A stretch of 64,000 nucleotides of DNA from Streptosporangium nondiastaticum (GCF_003011965.1 NZ_PXWG01000008.1:1-64000), one strand, 5' to 3'. Positions 44,716 to 53,291 are shown, counted from the stretch's first letter. A program made the numbers and translations. Notes: generated by a model from the letters alone, not told the origin.

Positions 44716-45194
44716 CCAATGAGCCGGGGCGTTGGCTGAGACCGCTCCGTTTCAAGGTCGCCGGCACCAGCAGATCGAGCGCTTGACTCCTTGAAGTCCC
44801 CGAGGCCCTCCCCGTATTCGCGGGAGTCCGAGCCGGAGGACAGGCCCTCCGAGCCGCAACGAGGGCAGTCCACACCACACAGGCTCTCGAGGTCATAGCG
44901 CGCGACGACCGTGACGGGTTCCGGCCGGGCCGCCGCCCAGCCGACCGCGGATGGCGACAACACGCACAGCGAAAGCCGTCCTCCTCACGTAACACCCAGG
45001 ACTCCGCAACGTGGCGGAGCGCTGGAGCTTGCCCCCATCACGGCGCGGCGAGCCCAGCAGCAGATACACACTCGCCTTTCTCGGGCCCGCGGCGAAGAAG
45101 CGCCGTCCGGCCATGGTTGCCGCGAGAAGCCACCCTCGCATCGCGAGGAGGCATTCCGGGCTCCCAGAAACGGATATGACAGAGAGTCATTGAT
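44716..45194. other. Region without a firm gene
   Basis: A minus-strand frame at 44580-44963 reads with some coding bias (including GVDCPRCGSEG with two Cys pairs) but lacks a ribosome site and any family match, so it may be a gene relic. The promoter of the SGNH gene must lie near 45100-45190. Confidence 0.4.
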
Positions 45195-46850
45195 TTGAAG
45201 CGCAGAAACCCTCTGAGACCGTTGTCGCCGCGGATGGTCGCACTCGCTCTGAGCGCTGCACTCGGGGGAGGCCTGATGACAGCAGATGCCGTCGTCGCCG
45301 AACCGCAGCCCTCACCCACCGCGCCCACCCCTCCCGGCGGAAGTGCAGTCGTCGCCACCGCCGCCGCGAAGGACTGGAAGGTGCCACGCCTCACCGTGAT
45401 GCCCCTGGGCGACTCGATCACGCACGGTGCCGGCAGCTCGACCGAGTCCGGTTACCGCGGGGAATTGTGGAACCGGCTGGCCTCGCACACGGACCGCCTG
45501 GACTTCGTGGGATCCAAGCGGAATGGGAAGCTCCCCGACCTCGATCACGAAGGGCACTGGGGCTGGAAGATCGGCGGGTTGTCCAGCAACATCGACAGAT
45601 GGCTGCCGGCCGCACAACCCAACGTCGTGCTGCTGCACATAGGCACCAACGACCTCAATGACGACTACCACGTCGACACGGCCCCCCGCCGCCTCGGGGA
45701 CCTCATCGACAAGATCACGTCGGCCGCTCCCGACATGACGGTGCTGGTCTCCTCCCTGGTCCCCTCCACGACGCCCGACACCCAGAGGCGCATCGAGCAG
45801 TTCAATGCCGTGGTGCCCCAGCTGGTGGCGGAGCGGCGGGCCGAGGGACGGCACGTCGGGTACGTCGACATGGGGGCGGTCACGACGAGCGACCTCGCCG
45901 ACGATCTCCATCCCAAGGACAGCGGCTACGTCAAGATGGCCGAGGCGTTCTCCGAGGGCGTGGCCCGCGCGGCGCAGGACGGCTGGATACAGCAGCGCGT
46001 GGACGTCAAGGCGGCGGCGCCGCGCCGGCCGGCCCCGCCCGGTGACCACCGGGTCGACATCGACGGCGACGGCAAGGCCGATTACCTCGTCGTCCAGGAC
46101 GACGGCTCCGTGAAGGCCTGGATCAACAACGGCGGCACCGATCACGGCAGCTGGAGCGGACGTGGCACCTTCGCCACCGGCGTCGGCGAGCCCGGGCGCA
46201 AGGTCCGCTTCGCCGACATCAACGGCGACGGCAAAGCCGACTACCTCGTCCTCAATGACGACGGAACCGTGAAGGCCTGGATCAACAACGGCGGCACCGG
46301 CCACGGCGGCTGGAGCGAGCGCGGCACCTTCGCCACCGGCGTCGGCGAGCCCGGGCGCAAGGTCCGCTTCGCCGACATCAACGGCGACGGCAAAGCCGAC
46401 TACCTCGTCGTCAACGAATACGGGGCGGTGCAGGCCTGGATCAACAACGGCGGCACCGGCCAGGGAAGCTGGGCCGGGCTCGGCACCATCGTCGGTGGCG
46501 TCGGCGAACACGACGACAGCATCCGCTTCGCCGACATCAACGGCGACGGAAAGGCCGACTACCTCGCCGTCCAGGACGACGGCTCCGTGCGAGCCTGGAT
46601 CAACAGGGGCACCGACGGGCGCGCCCGCTGGAGCGAACTCGATTCCTACATCCCCAGTGCCGGCGAGCCCGGGCGCAAGGTCCGCTTCGCCGACATCGAC
46701 GCCGACGGAAAGGCCGACTACCTCGTCCTCCAGGACAACGGAGTGATTCAGGCCCGGATCAACGGCATCGGCGACGGTCAGCAGAGCTGGACCGAGCGCG
46801 GCACCTTCGCCACCGGCATCGGCGAACCCGGCAGCAAGGTCCGGATCTAG
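45195..46850 (+). CDS. Secreted SGNH/GDSL hydrolase with FG-GAP/VCBS repeats
   Basis: A 551-residue secreted esterase-like protein. A signal peptide (to about residue 35) is followed by an SGNH domain (~60-260): block I GDSITHGAGS with the catalytic Ser, block III GTNDL, block V DLHPKDSGY with catalytic Asp and His. The C-terminal half has five repeats with D-I-N-G-D-G-K-A-D-Y-L-V, the calcium-binding FG-GAP/VCBS blades, alternating with VKAWINNGGT and GTFATGVGEPGRKVRF. Such enzymes deacylate polysaccharides or lipids; substrate unknown. TTG at 45195 is the only start that keeps the basic signal N-region. The next gene is an acyltransferase, suggesting but not proving an acyl-modification theme. 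Confidence 0.85.
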   Translation: MKRRNPLRPLSPRMVALALSAALGGGLMTADAVVAEPQPSPTAPTPPGGSAVVATAAAKDWKVPRLTVMPLGDSITHGAGSSTESGYRGELWNRLASHTDRLDFVGSKRNGKLPDLDHEGHWGWKIGGLSSNIDRWLPAAQPNVVLLHIGTNDLNDDYHVDTAPRRLGDLIDKITSAAPDMTVLVSSLVPSTTPDTQRRIEQFNAVVPQLVAERRAEGRHVGYVDMGAVTTSDLADDLHPKDSGYVKMAEAFSEGVARAAQDGWIQQRVDVKAAAPRRPAPPGDHRVDIDGDGKADYLVVQDDGSVKAWINNGGTDHGSWSGRGTFATGVGEPGRKVRFADINGDGKADYLVLNDDGTVKAWINNGGTGHGGWSERGTFATGVGEPGRKVRFADINGDGKADYLVVNEYGAVQAWINNGGTGQGSWAGLGTIVGGVGEHDDSIRFADINGDGKADYLAVQDDGSVRAWINRGTDGRARWSELDSYIPSAGEPGRKVRFADIDADGKADYLVLQDNGVIQARINGIGDGQQSWTERGTFATGIGEPGSKVRI

Positions 46851-46862
46851 CGCAATCCGTGG

Positions 46863-46893
46863 CGCAAGGGTGGGCCCTGCGCCCACCCTTGCG
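46863..46893 (+). terminator. Terminator of the SGNH hydrolase gene
   Basis: CGCAAGGGTGGGC (46863-46875) pairs perfectly with 46881-46893 over a CCTGC loop and is followed by TCTTCGG. It begins 13 bases after the stop. Confidence 0.85.
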
Positions 46894-47234
46894 TCTTCGG
46901 CAGCCATACCTGAACCGCGGGTAACAGGATTCGGGAACGGGCCGTGAGGGCCCGGCTCGGCAAATGCGTGACCGAGACACCTCGTGTAGTGACCATCTTG
47001 CATATAAGATGAGCGCTTCGTGCTCATTCGTTCCGCCGCCGCGGCCGCTTCTTCGCGGCCCCGGCCGCCCGCGGTACGACCTGCGTTCCCTCCCCGCGCC
47101 CGCCGGGCGGGACACAGGCATTTCCGTGGGCCCAGGAGATCGCCTCTCCAGGGCCCGCGCCACGCCCTCGCAAGGCTCTGCGACGTAACCCATGCCGCAG
47201 AAACCCGCCTGCTCTTCACCTGGGACAGCTGACA
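46894..47234. promoter_or_regulatory. Upstream region of the acyltransferase gene with a small palindrome
   Basis: Contains CATCTT-GCATAT-AAGATG at 46994-47011, an AT-rich 6+6 inverted repeat that could be an operator or overlap a promoter. No gene is evident in the rest. Confidence 0.35.
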
Positions 47235-48368
47235 GTGAGTCTGATAACCCCCACCGCCGCCGAGGTGTCCAGCAAACCCCCCGTCTCACGGGTGCGACTG
47301 GACTCGCTCACCGGCCTCCGGTGGTACGCGGCGCTGCTCGTCGCCTGCTTTCACTTCTTCTACGAGGAGGCGTCGACCGGCACCTCACTGCACGTCTTCC
47401 GGCTGAAGGAGGTCGTCTACGCCGGCCCCTCCGCGGTGTCGTTCTTCTTCATCCTCTCCGGATTCGTCCTCGCCTGGTCGGCGCGCCCCCACGACACCGT
47501 CACCGGATTCTGGCGGCGCCGTTTCGCGCGGATCTACCCGAGCCATCTGGCGACCTTCTTCGTCGCCGTGCTCACCATGATCTGGATGGGCAAGGCCCTC
47601 GACGCCCGGATCGCCCTGACCAACCTCAGCCTCACCCAGTCCTGGATTCCGAACCAGAAGGACTGGTGGTTCGGATACAACGGCGTCTCGTGGTCACTGA
47701 GCTGCGAGTTCCTCTTCTACCTGAGCTTCCCGCTCGTAGTGAAGATCATTCGTCGGTTCTCCACCCGGGGACTGTGGGCGACCGTGATCGCCGGCAATCT
47801 GTGCGTGGTCCTGGCCCCGATCGCCGCCGGCCGGATCGCGCACGCGACGGGCTGGGACCCCAAGTTCATGCTCTACATCTTCCCGCCCGTCCGGCTGCTC
47901 GAGTTCGTGATCGGCATCGCGGTCGCCCTGCTGGTGAAGAGCGGGAACTGGCGCGGTCCGGGACTCGCCGCGAGCCTCGCCCTGTCGGTGCTGGTCGTCT
48001 TCGGGCCGTCCCACGTCATGCCCTTCGACTTCCACTGGTCCGCCGACACGGTCATTCCGTACACGCTCACCATCGCCGCGGCGGCCCGGGCCGACGTCCA
48101 TGGAGAGCCCTCGCCCTTCCGGAATCGCATCACGGTGTACCTGGGCGAGGTCTCGTTCGCCTTCTACTTGGTGCACGAGATCGTCATCTTCAGCCTCGAC
48201 CACTTCCTCAAGACACACCATCTCCTCATACCGCTGAGCCTGCACCTCGGGCTGGTCCTGGCGGTGTCCCTCTTCGGCGCGGTACTCCTCCACGAATACG
48301 TGGAGAAGCCCGGTGTGAAACTCCTCTCCGCCCGGCGCCGGAAGTCCGGCCCGGCCGCGGCGGCCTGA
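47235..48368 (+). CDS. Membrane acyltransferase (acyltransferase 3 family)
   Basis: A 377-residue integral membrane protein with about ten helices. The N-terminus RLDSLTGLRWYAALLVACFHFF holds the family's conserved Arg and catalytic-type His, followed by SFFFILSGFVLAW and FWRRRFARIYPSHL. These proteins transfer acyl groups from CoA or other donors to sugars, peptidoglycan or antibiotics at the membrane. The C-terminus HEYVEKPGVKLL is also typical. GTG 47235 follows a weak GGGA site. Substrate cannot be deduced. A strong hairpin ends the gene. Confidence 0.88.
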   Translation: MSLITPTAAEVSSKPPVSRVRLDSLTGLRWYAALLVACFHFFYEEASTGTSLHVFRLKEVVYAGPSAVSFFFILSGFVLAWSARPHDTVTGFWRRRFARIYPSHLATFFVAVLTMIWMGKALDARIALTNLSLTQSWIPNQKDWWFGYNGVSWSLSCEFLFYLSFPLVVKIIRRFSTRGLWATVIAGNLCVVLAPIAAGRIAHATGWDPKFMLYIFPPVRLLEFVIGIAVALLVKSGNWRGPGLAASLALSVLVVFGPSHVMPFDFHWSADTVIPYTLTIAAAARADVHGEPSPFRNRITVYLGEVSFAFYLVHEIVIFSLDHFLKTHHLLIPLSLHLGLVLAVSLFGAVLLHEYVEKPGVKLLSARRRKSGPAAAA

Positions 48369-48387
48369 CAGACGGGTCGCGGAATGG

Positions 48388-48428
48388 CGGAATGACGGTG
48401 GGCGGGGCCGCGGGCTCCGCCCACCGTC
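48388..48428 (+). terminator. Terminator of the acyltransferase gene
   Basis: A perfect 15-bp stem, AATGACGGTGGGCGG (48388-48402) with 48414-48428, around an 11-base loop, 20 bases after the stop. Confidence 0.8.
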
Positions 48429-48612
48429 ATTCGCAGTGGGTGACGGCCGGCCCGCCTTCCCTTTAATTCTCATTTAGCGCCTAACACACCACAATACGCA
48501 TTCGTGTGGTTTGGTGTGGATACGCCTCAGAGGGTTACTCGTCCTTCGACATCGTGGTTCTTCCAGGGTCGCGCCGCGAGATGGCGCGACCCATCGATGA
48601 AGGGCGATCCGA

Positions 48613-49176
48613 ATGCGAAATGTTGCGCGTGCAGCGCTGGTGGTGCTCTGCGCCGCCGGTGCCGCGTTGCCCGTCCTCCCCGTGGCGCAGGCCGCCGCGC
48701 CCGGGACTCCTCCGGCCCCCGCCGACTGCCGGTACGTCTATTCGAACGGGCGTCCTGGGCCGAACGGGGAGACCAGAGGCAGTGGCGTCTACGACGAGGG
48801 GGACCGTGACGCCGAGGGCCGTGTGTGCCGCAATGGCTGGTGGGTGCACCCCTCCGAGGTTCACCGCCACGACGACGACCGCCGGGACGACGATCACCGC
48901 CGCGATGACGATCACCGCCGGGACGACGACCACCGCCGGGACGACGATCACGGCAGGGATGATCACCGTCGCGATGACGACCACCGGCGCGATGACGACC
49001 ACCGCTGGAACGATGACCACGGCAGGGACGACCACCGCCGGGACGACGACCACTGGCGCGACGACCGCCGGGACGACCGGGATGACGACCATCGCCGCGA
49101 TGACCGACACGACGACCGTCACGACCGCGATCACAACCACGACCACGACCGCGATCACGACCACCGCCACCCGTAG
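48613..49176 (+). CDS. Secreted Asp/His/Arg-rich repeat protein
   Basis: A 187-residue protein with a signal peptide (VARAALVVLCAAGAALPVLPVAQAA). A short folded-looking part with two Cys (DCRYVYSNGRPG and GRVCRNGWWVHP) resembles small secreted domains. From residue ~84 to the end the chain is almost only Asp, His and Arg in units such as HRRDDDHRRDD. Such a tail could bind divalent metals (Zn, Ni, Cu) or be a charged, disordered wall component. The DNA is a minisatellite of GACGACCACCG-type units. ATG 48613 has AAGGG upstream. No characterised family is recognised for the tail. Confidence 0.75.
   Translation: MRNVARAALVVLCAAGAALPVLPVAQAAAPGTPPAPADCRYVYSNGRPGPNGETRGSGVYDEGDRDAEGRVCRNGWWVHPSEVHRHDDDRRDDDHRRDDDHRRDDDHRRDDDHGRDDHRRDDDHRRDDDHRWNDDHGRDDHRRDDDHWRDDRRDDRDDDHRRDDRHDDRHDRDHNHDHDRDHDHRHP
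48866..49172 (+). repeat. Degenerate minisatellite encoding Asp/His/Arg tail
   Basis: Imperfect units of 12-18 bases built on GACGACCACCGC repeat across about 300 bases in frame with the secreted protein. Copy number is likely to vary between strains. Confidence 0.8.
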
Positions 49177-49190
49177 GCCGCGCTCCAGGG

Positions 49191-49221
49191 CTTCCTGGTG
49201 CCCCCTGAGGGCACCAGGAAG
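49191..49221. terminator. Bidirectional terminator
   Basis: CTTCCTGGTGCCC (49191-49203) pairs with 49209-49221 over a CCTGA loop, between the end of the repeat protein and the convergent ngcG-like gene. Confidence 0.75.
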
Positions 49222-49280
49222 TCACAGGAGGGAAGGCCCCCCGACGGCCCCCGGCGGTCCTCCGACAGCCCCCCCCGGCG

Positions 49281-50216
49281 CTACTTCAGCGCCCCCGCCG
49301 TCAGCCCCGCCTGGACCTGCCGCTGGAAGACGATGTACGCCGCCAGGACCGGGAGCATGGCGATGACCAGGCCCGCGAAGAGGCCCGACCAGTCGCCCTT
49401 GTAACCCTGGCTGACTGCCAGGGCGACCAGGCCCTGCGGCAGCAGCTTCTTGTCCTCGTCGCCCACGTTCAGGACCGCCGGCAGCAGGTACTGGTTCCAC
49501 TGGCCCAGGAAGTTGAAGATGCCGACGCTGATCAGGCCCGGTTTGGCCATCGGCAGCATCACCTGGAAGAAGGTCCTCGTGTGCGAGGCGCCGTCGATCA
49601 GGGCCGCCTCCGCGACCGACGAGGGCAAGGTGCGGAAGAAGCCGCTCAGGAAGAAGATCGTGAACGGGAGCGAGTACGCGATGTAGACCAGGATCAGGCC
49701 GTGGTAGGTGTCCAGCAGCTGCATGTTCTTCATGACGAAGAACAGCGGGACCAGGGCCAGGATCACCGGGAAGCTCATCCCGCCCACGAACAGGTAGTAG
49801 ATGAAGCGGTTCCCGGGGAATTCGAACCGCGCCAGGACGTACGCCGCCATCGAGCCCAGCAGCATCGTCCCGAAGAGCGAACCGGCCACCACCACGACCG
49901 AGTTGAAGAAGTATTCACTCATGTGCGCCTGGGACCACGCCCGCGACCAGTTGTCGAAGTGCAGGCTCGTGGGCAGCGCCCAGGGCGACGTGAAGATGGA
50001 CTTGTCGTCCTTGAGCGCGCTCATCACCGCCCACAGCAGCGGCAGCGTGACCATCAGCGCCCACAGGATCAGCACCCCGTGCGAGAAGACGTTGAGGATC
50101 CTTCCCTCGCTGCCCATGCGGCCTTCCGGGGAGTCCACCACCGGAGCCCCGGTCTCTGCAGCGTTTTCCGCCTCCACCGCGCTTTCCGCCTCCACAACGT
50201 TCTCCGCGCCGCTCAA
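49281..50216 (-). CDS. ngcG: Carbohydrate ABC transporter permease (NgcG/MalG-like)
   Basis: A 311-residue inner-membrane permease with six helices of the BPD-transp-1 class. The EAA loop is EAALIDGASHTRTFFQVMLPMAKPG, where it meets the ATPase. It pairs with the NgcF-like permease; the TTG start at 50216 begins one base after the ngcF stop, with GGAG seven bases upstream. The first ~35 residues are a Glu/Ala/Val repeat tail (VEAESAVEAENAAETG). No ATPase gene is in the operon, so the shared MsiK ATPase encoded elsewhere is the expected partner, as for other Streptomyces sugar importers. Confidence 0.87.
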   Translation of the reverse strand: MSGAENVVEAESAVEAENAAETGAPVVDSPEGRMGSEGRILNVFSHGVLILWALMVTLPLLWAVMSALKDDKSIFTSPWALPTSLHFDNWSRAWSQAHMSEYFFNSVVVVAGSLFGTMLLGSMAAYVLARFEFPGNRFIYYLFVGGMSFPVILALVPLFFVMKNMQLLDTYHGLILVYIAYSLPFTIFFLSGFFRTLPSSVAEAALIDGASHTRTFFQVMLPMAKPGLISVGIFNFLGQWNQYLLPAVLNVGDEDKKLLPQGLVALAVSQGYKGDWSGLFAGLVIAMLPVLAAYIVFQRQVQAGLTAGALK

Positions 50217-50217
50217 C

Positions 50218-51135
50218 TCAGAACTCCAGCCGTTCGCGCCGGCCCAGCTTCATCACGATGCCGGCGAAGATCATGGTGACGATGAGCAGGGCGACCCCGA
50301 GCGTGGTCGCGTATCCGGCCTGCCCGTCCCGGAACGCCTTGGTGTAGAGGAAGTAGGCGAGCACTTCGGTCGAGTAGTCCGGGCCGCCGGGGCCCACCGT
50401 CATGATCTGCACGACCGCGAATCCGTCGAGCGCCATGATGCCCATGTAGACCCAGCCGGTCTGGACCGTGTCCCACAGCAGGGGGAGCGTGATCCTGAAG
50501 AAGGTCTGGACGCGGTTCGCGCCGTCCAGCAGCGCCGCCTCGTAGAAGTCCTTCGGGATGGAGCTCATGCCCGCCGAGAACAGGACGACGTAGAAACCCA
50601 CGTTGCTCCACACCATCACCGCCATCACGCACCACAGCGCAAGATCCGGGTCACCGAGCCAGTTCGGCTGTACGGAATCCAGGCCGACGGCGCTGAGGAA
50701 GGAGTTCAGCGCGCCGCTGTTCGGGTTGTACGCGAACTGGAACAGCAGGGCCACGATGGCGATCGACAAGACCTGCGGGAAGAAGTAGACGACCTTGTAG
50801 AAGCCCGAGCCGCGGACGCCCGCCACCGCCGCGTTCTTCCTCCTGCGCCCGCCGACGTTCAGCATGAAGGCGAAGAAGAGGCCCAGTCCGAGCGTCACCA
50901 GTGGCAGCACCAGCAGCAACAGGACGTTGTGGCCGACGGACTTCCAGAACACGTCGTCGGAGAACATCTTCCGGTAATTGCCGACCCCGACCATCTTGAA
51001 GTCGGGACTCAGGCCCGTCCAGTCCGTGAACGAGTAGTAGATCGCCTGGAGGAACGGCGAGATCACGAACACCGCGTAGATCACCAGGGGTACGGCCAGG
51101 AACCCCACGACGAAGCGGTACTTACCGTGCTGCAT
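50218..51135 (-). CDS. ngcF: Carbohydrate ABC transporter permease (NgcF/MalF-like)
   Basis: A 305-residue permease with six helices, N-terminus FVVGFLAVPLVIYAVFVISPFLQAIYYSF typical of MalF-type proteins. The EAA loop is YEAALLDGANRVQTFFRITLPLLW. It forms the channel with NgcG for import of N-acetylglucosamine or chitobiose, by analogy with the S. coelicolor SCO6005-6007 and S. olivaceoviridis NgcEFG systems. It follows ngcE after a 200-base gap that contains a strong hairpin and a 9-bp repeat array, which may lower its expression relative to the binding protein. Confidence 0.87.
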   Translation of the reverse strand: MQHGKYRFVVGFLAVPLVIYAVFVISPFLQAIYYSFTDWTGLSPDFKMVGVGNYRKMFSDDVFWKSVGHNVLLLLVLPLVTLGLGLFFAFMLNVGGRRRKNAAVAGVRGSGFYKVVYFFPQVLSIAIVALLFQFAYNPNSGALNSFLSAVGLDSVQPNWLGDPDLALWCVMAVMVWSNVGFYVVLFSAGMSSIPKDFYEAALLDGANRVQTFFRITLPLLWDTVQTGWVYMGIMALDGFAVVQIMTVGPGGPDYSTEVLAYFLYTKAFRDGQAGYATTLGVALLIVTMIFAGIVMKLGRRERLEF

Positions 51136-51181
51136 TGCCTTTCGACCCCGATCTCCCGCGGGCGCGGAGCCGCGGATGCGG

Positions 51182-51221
51182 GGCGGCGGACGCGGATCCG
51201 TCCCGGTCCGCGTCCGCCGCC
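51182..51221 (-). terminator. Intercistronic hairpin between ngcE and ngcF
   Basis: A perfect 15-bp stem (51182-51196 with 51207-51221) around a 10-base loop. Such hairpins after binding-protein genes usually stabilise or partly end the transcript so that binding protein exceeds permease. Confidence 0.7.
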
Positions 51222-51240
51222 GGTGACGTACTTCAGTGGC

Positions 51241-51321
51241 TCGGTGCGCTCAGCTCGCTCGGTGCGCTCAGCTCGCTCAGTGCGCTCAGTGCGCTCAGCG
51301 CGCTCCATGCGCTCAGCACGC
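51241..51321. repeat. 9-bp tandem repeat, nine copies, between ngcE and ngcF
   Basis: Nine consecutive 9-base units near TCAGTGCGC (for example TCGGTGCGC, TCAGCTCGC, TCAGTGCGC, TCCATGCGC, TCAGCACGC). It lies outside the genes, just past the ngcE stop. Confidence 0.9.
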
Positions 51322-51335
51322 GCGCCACCCGCCTG

Positions 51336-52781
51336 CTACTTGTGCCGGTACTTCTTGATCGAGTCATCCGCACGCACACCGTCCGCGAATTTCTGGATCT
51401 TGGCGATCGTCTCGTCCGGGGTCATCCGGCCGGCCATCATCTCGCCCAGCGCCGCCACGCCGATCTTCTCCTTCTGAAGGGCGACGTACCAGTCCTGGAT
51501 CCGCGGATTGACCACGTTCTCGCCCGCCTTGGCGAGCGCCTCCTGCGAGGAGCTGAGGCCCGGCGGCAGGGTCAGGCCCTCCGTCCCGCCGTTCAGCGAC
51601 GTCAGGGACGAGACCTGCTTGATGAAGTTCTGCGAGGACTTCTTTCCCAGCATGATGCGCAGCAGTTCCATGCCGCCCTGCGGGTTCTTCGCGTTCTTCG
51701 GCACGATGAACGGCTCGCCGCCCGAGGCCCAGATCGTGCCGAACGGCATCTTGTCGCGCTTCGCGTCCAGGCTGGACGGCGCCCCCACCGCCATCTTGAA
51801 GTCGGCGGGAGTGGTTTTCTTCGACTCGTTCTCGACCCACGAGCCGTTGGGGATGAACAGGGCCTTGCCCTGGTTCCAGGCGGTCTGCGACTCGATGTGG
51901 GTGAGGCCGGGGGTGCCCCGGAGGATGTAGCCCTTCTTGTAGAGCTCGTAGTACGCCTCGAAGGCCGCCTTGACCGCCGGGTCCTTCCAGGCGTTCGGCT
52001 CCAGGTTGTCGATACGGTCGATGACTTCCCGGCCGCCGATCTTGGCGATGAAGGGATAGAGGCTGAACGGCAGGTAGTACGGGAACTTTCCGGGGTACGT
52101 CCAGCCGGCGATGCCCTTCTTCTTCGCCTTCTCGCAGACGGCGAGCATGTCGTCCCACGTCTCCGGGTACTGCGCGTCCAGTTTCTCCAGGGCCGTCTTC
52201 GAATACCAGACGCCGTAGACCGTGTACGCGTAGTAGAGGATCCAGGTCTCCTGGCCCTCGAACCGGCCCATTTCGACGACGCCCGGCCGCAGCGTGTCCC
52301 GCACCTTCTTCGACGGGTCGTCGATCGACGGCGCGTCCAGCAGGGCGTTGAGATCGGTCAGCTGCTTCTTGCCCACCAGGGTGCCCATGTCCATCTGTTT
52401 GGCACCGGAGTTGTCGATGAGGTCCGGCGGGGTGCCGCCGTTGAAGCGGGGCTGGAGCTGGGTCTGGATCTCCTGGGTGGCCGCGTGCTTCACCTCGGCC
52501 TTGGGGTACGCCGCCTTGTACTCGGCCTCGGCGTCTTTGGCGTACTGCTGGCCGAAACCGCCGTCGAAGATGACGACGTCGAGCGGCGCGGACTCATTGA
52601 CCGCGAGCGGGTTCTTCTCGCTCTTCGTCCCCTTGTCGACCTTGTTGTCGTCGCTGCCGCCGCCCGACGCGCAGGCGCTCAGCACGCCCATCGACGGCAC
52701 CGCGATCAGGCCGAGTGCGGCCGCTCTCTTGATCAGGTCGCGCCGGCCGAACTCCCCTGTGGATCCCATGCTCGATCCCAT
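51336..52781 (-). CDS. ngcE: N-acetylglucosamine/chitobiose-binding lipoprotein (NgcE-like)
   Basis: A 481-residue extracytoplasmic solute-binding protein. The N-terminus has a twin-arginine signal (FGRRDLIKRAAALGL) with lipobox VLSAC, so it is probably exported folded by Tat and lipid-anchored. The mature protein is a family 1 sugar-binding fold with YAYTVYGVWYSKTALEK and IASGG-like WASGGEPFIVPKNA. It resembles NgcE, the binding protein for GlcNAc and N,N'-diacetylchitobiose. ATG 52781 has GAGGAC eight bases before. A probable DasR box lies about 290 bases upstream, in line with control by GlcNAc signalling. Confidence 0.87.
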   Translation of the reverse strand: MGSSMGSTGEFGRRDLIKRAAALGLIAVPSMGVLSACASGGGSDDNKVDKGTKSEKNPLAVNESAPLDVVIFDGGFGQQYAKDAEAEYKAAYPKAEVKHAATQEIQTQLQPRFNGGTPPDLIDNSGAKQMDMGTLVGKKQLTDLNALLDAPSIDDPSKKVRDTLRPGVVEMGRFEGQETWILYYAYTVYGVWYSKTALEKLDAQYPETWDDMLAVCEKAKKKGIAGWTYPGKFPYYLPFSLYPFIAKIGGREVIDRIDNLEPNAWKDPAVKAAFEAYYELYKKGYILRGTPGLTHIESQTAWNQGKALFIPNGSWVENESKKTTPADFKMAVGAPSSLDAKRDKMPFGTIWASGGEPFIVPKNAKNPQGGMELLRIMLGKKSSQNFIKQVSSLTSLNGGTEGLTLPPGLSSSQEALAKAGENVVNPRIQDWYVALQKEKIGVAALGEMMAGRMTPDETIAKIQKFADGVRADDSIKKYRHK

Positions 52782-52874
52782 GCTCAAGTCCTCGCCTTCT
52801 CCAGGACTCAGGCGGTGCACCGGTTTTTCCCTTGCTCACAAGAGTTGCCGAAGGGCCCGACACCGCGGGTCAGT

Positions 52875-52970
52875 TGAAGCTTGGTGTGCTGGGTGTGGTG
52901 CTGAAGCTTGGTGTGCTGGGTGTGGTGCGTGGCGTGCTGGGTATGGTGCGTGGTGCGCTTGGCGTGGTGC
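52875..52970. repeat. Tandem repeat block in the ngcE leader region
   Basis: Two perfect 27-base units (52875-52901 and 52902-52928) are followed by two related 21-base units (52929-52949 and 52950-52970), all ending in GGTGTGGTGC-like sequence. Confidence 0.85.
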
Positions 52971-53070
52971 TGAGCGTGCGCGCCGGGAGCGGTGACGTGG
53001 CAGCGACGTTCCCCCTTGTCGCCCTCCCCCGGATCCGCCGCAGCGGCCCTCGGAGCCTCCCCGGTAGCCG

Positions 53071-53086
53071 ACAGGTATAGTCCACT
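53071..53086. promoter_or_regulatory. Probable DasR-responsive element (dre)
   Basis: ACAGGTATAGTCCACT matches the published DasR pattern ACTGGTCTAGACCACT at 13 of 16 positions, including both GG/CC arms and the central TAG. DasR is the GntR-family repressor of GlcNAc and chitin genes in Streptomyces and is released by glucosamine-6-phosphate. The site lies between ngcE and the GH92 gene. Confidence 0.65.
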
Positions 53087-53258
53087 TCTCACCAACTGGG
53101 CAAGATCGGAAGCAGCTTCTGCCGTCAGTCTTTCTCTAGTTGAGACCTCGCGCGGTACGGGCTCTCCTGCGGGCGGCATCCCCTCGTGGCGACACCAAGT
53201 CCGGGACCCTTGACACCACCCGCCCCTCACGCCCTACTTATCTCTGCGCGGCTCACTT

Positions 53259-53270
53259 GACAACGTTGTC
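53259..53270. promoter_or_regulatory. LacI-type palindrome upstream of the GH92 gene
   Basis: GACAACGTTGTC is a perfect 12-base palindrome 22 bases before the GH92 start, with the central CG typical of LacI-family operators. Position suggests repression of the mannosidase gene; the regulator is not in the window. Confidence 0.55.
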
Positions 53271-53291
53271 GGTTTCGTTGGGAGACTTGAG

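Larger units (their letters stand above)
52782..53291. promoter_or_regulatory. Divergent control region between ngcE and the GH92 gene
   Basis: About 510 bases without a gene. It holds a tandem repeat block at 52875-52970, a DasR-like box at 53071-53086 and a LacI-like palindrome at 53259-53270. Confidence 0.7.

Noticed and set aside
44580..44963. Minus-strand 127-codon frame with two Cys pairs
   Set aside because: Some coding bias, but no ribosome site, no family match and overlap with a better small ORF; kept only as a possible relic.
46964..47188. 74-codon plus-strand frame before the acyltransferase
   Set aside because: Pro/Arg-rich composition, no ribosome site, no recognisable domain.
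48866..49172. Repeat array considered as a CRISPR
   Set aside because: Units are contiguous, short and degenerate, in frame with a secreted protein; there are no spacers or cas genes.
51135..52877. 580-residue plus-strand frame opposite ngcE
   Set aside because: Shadow of ngcE; the Leu/Ser run at its start is just the 9-bp repeat array read in another frame.
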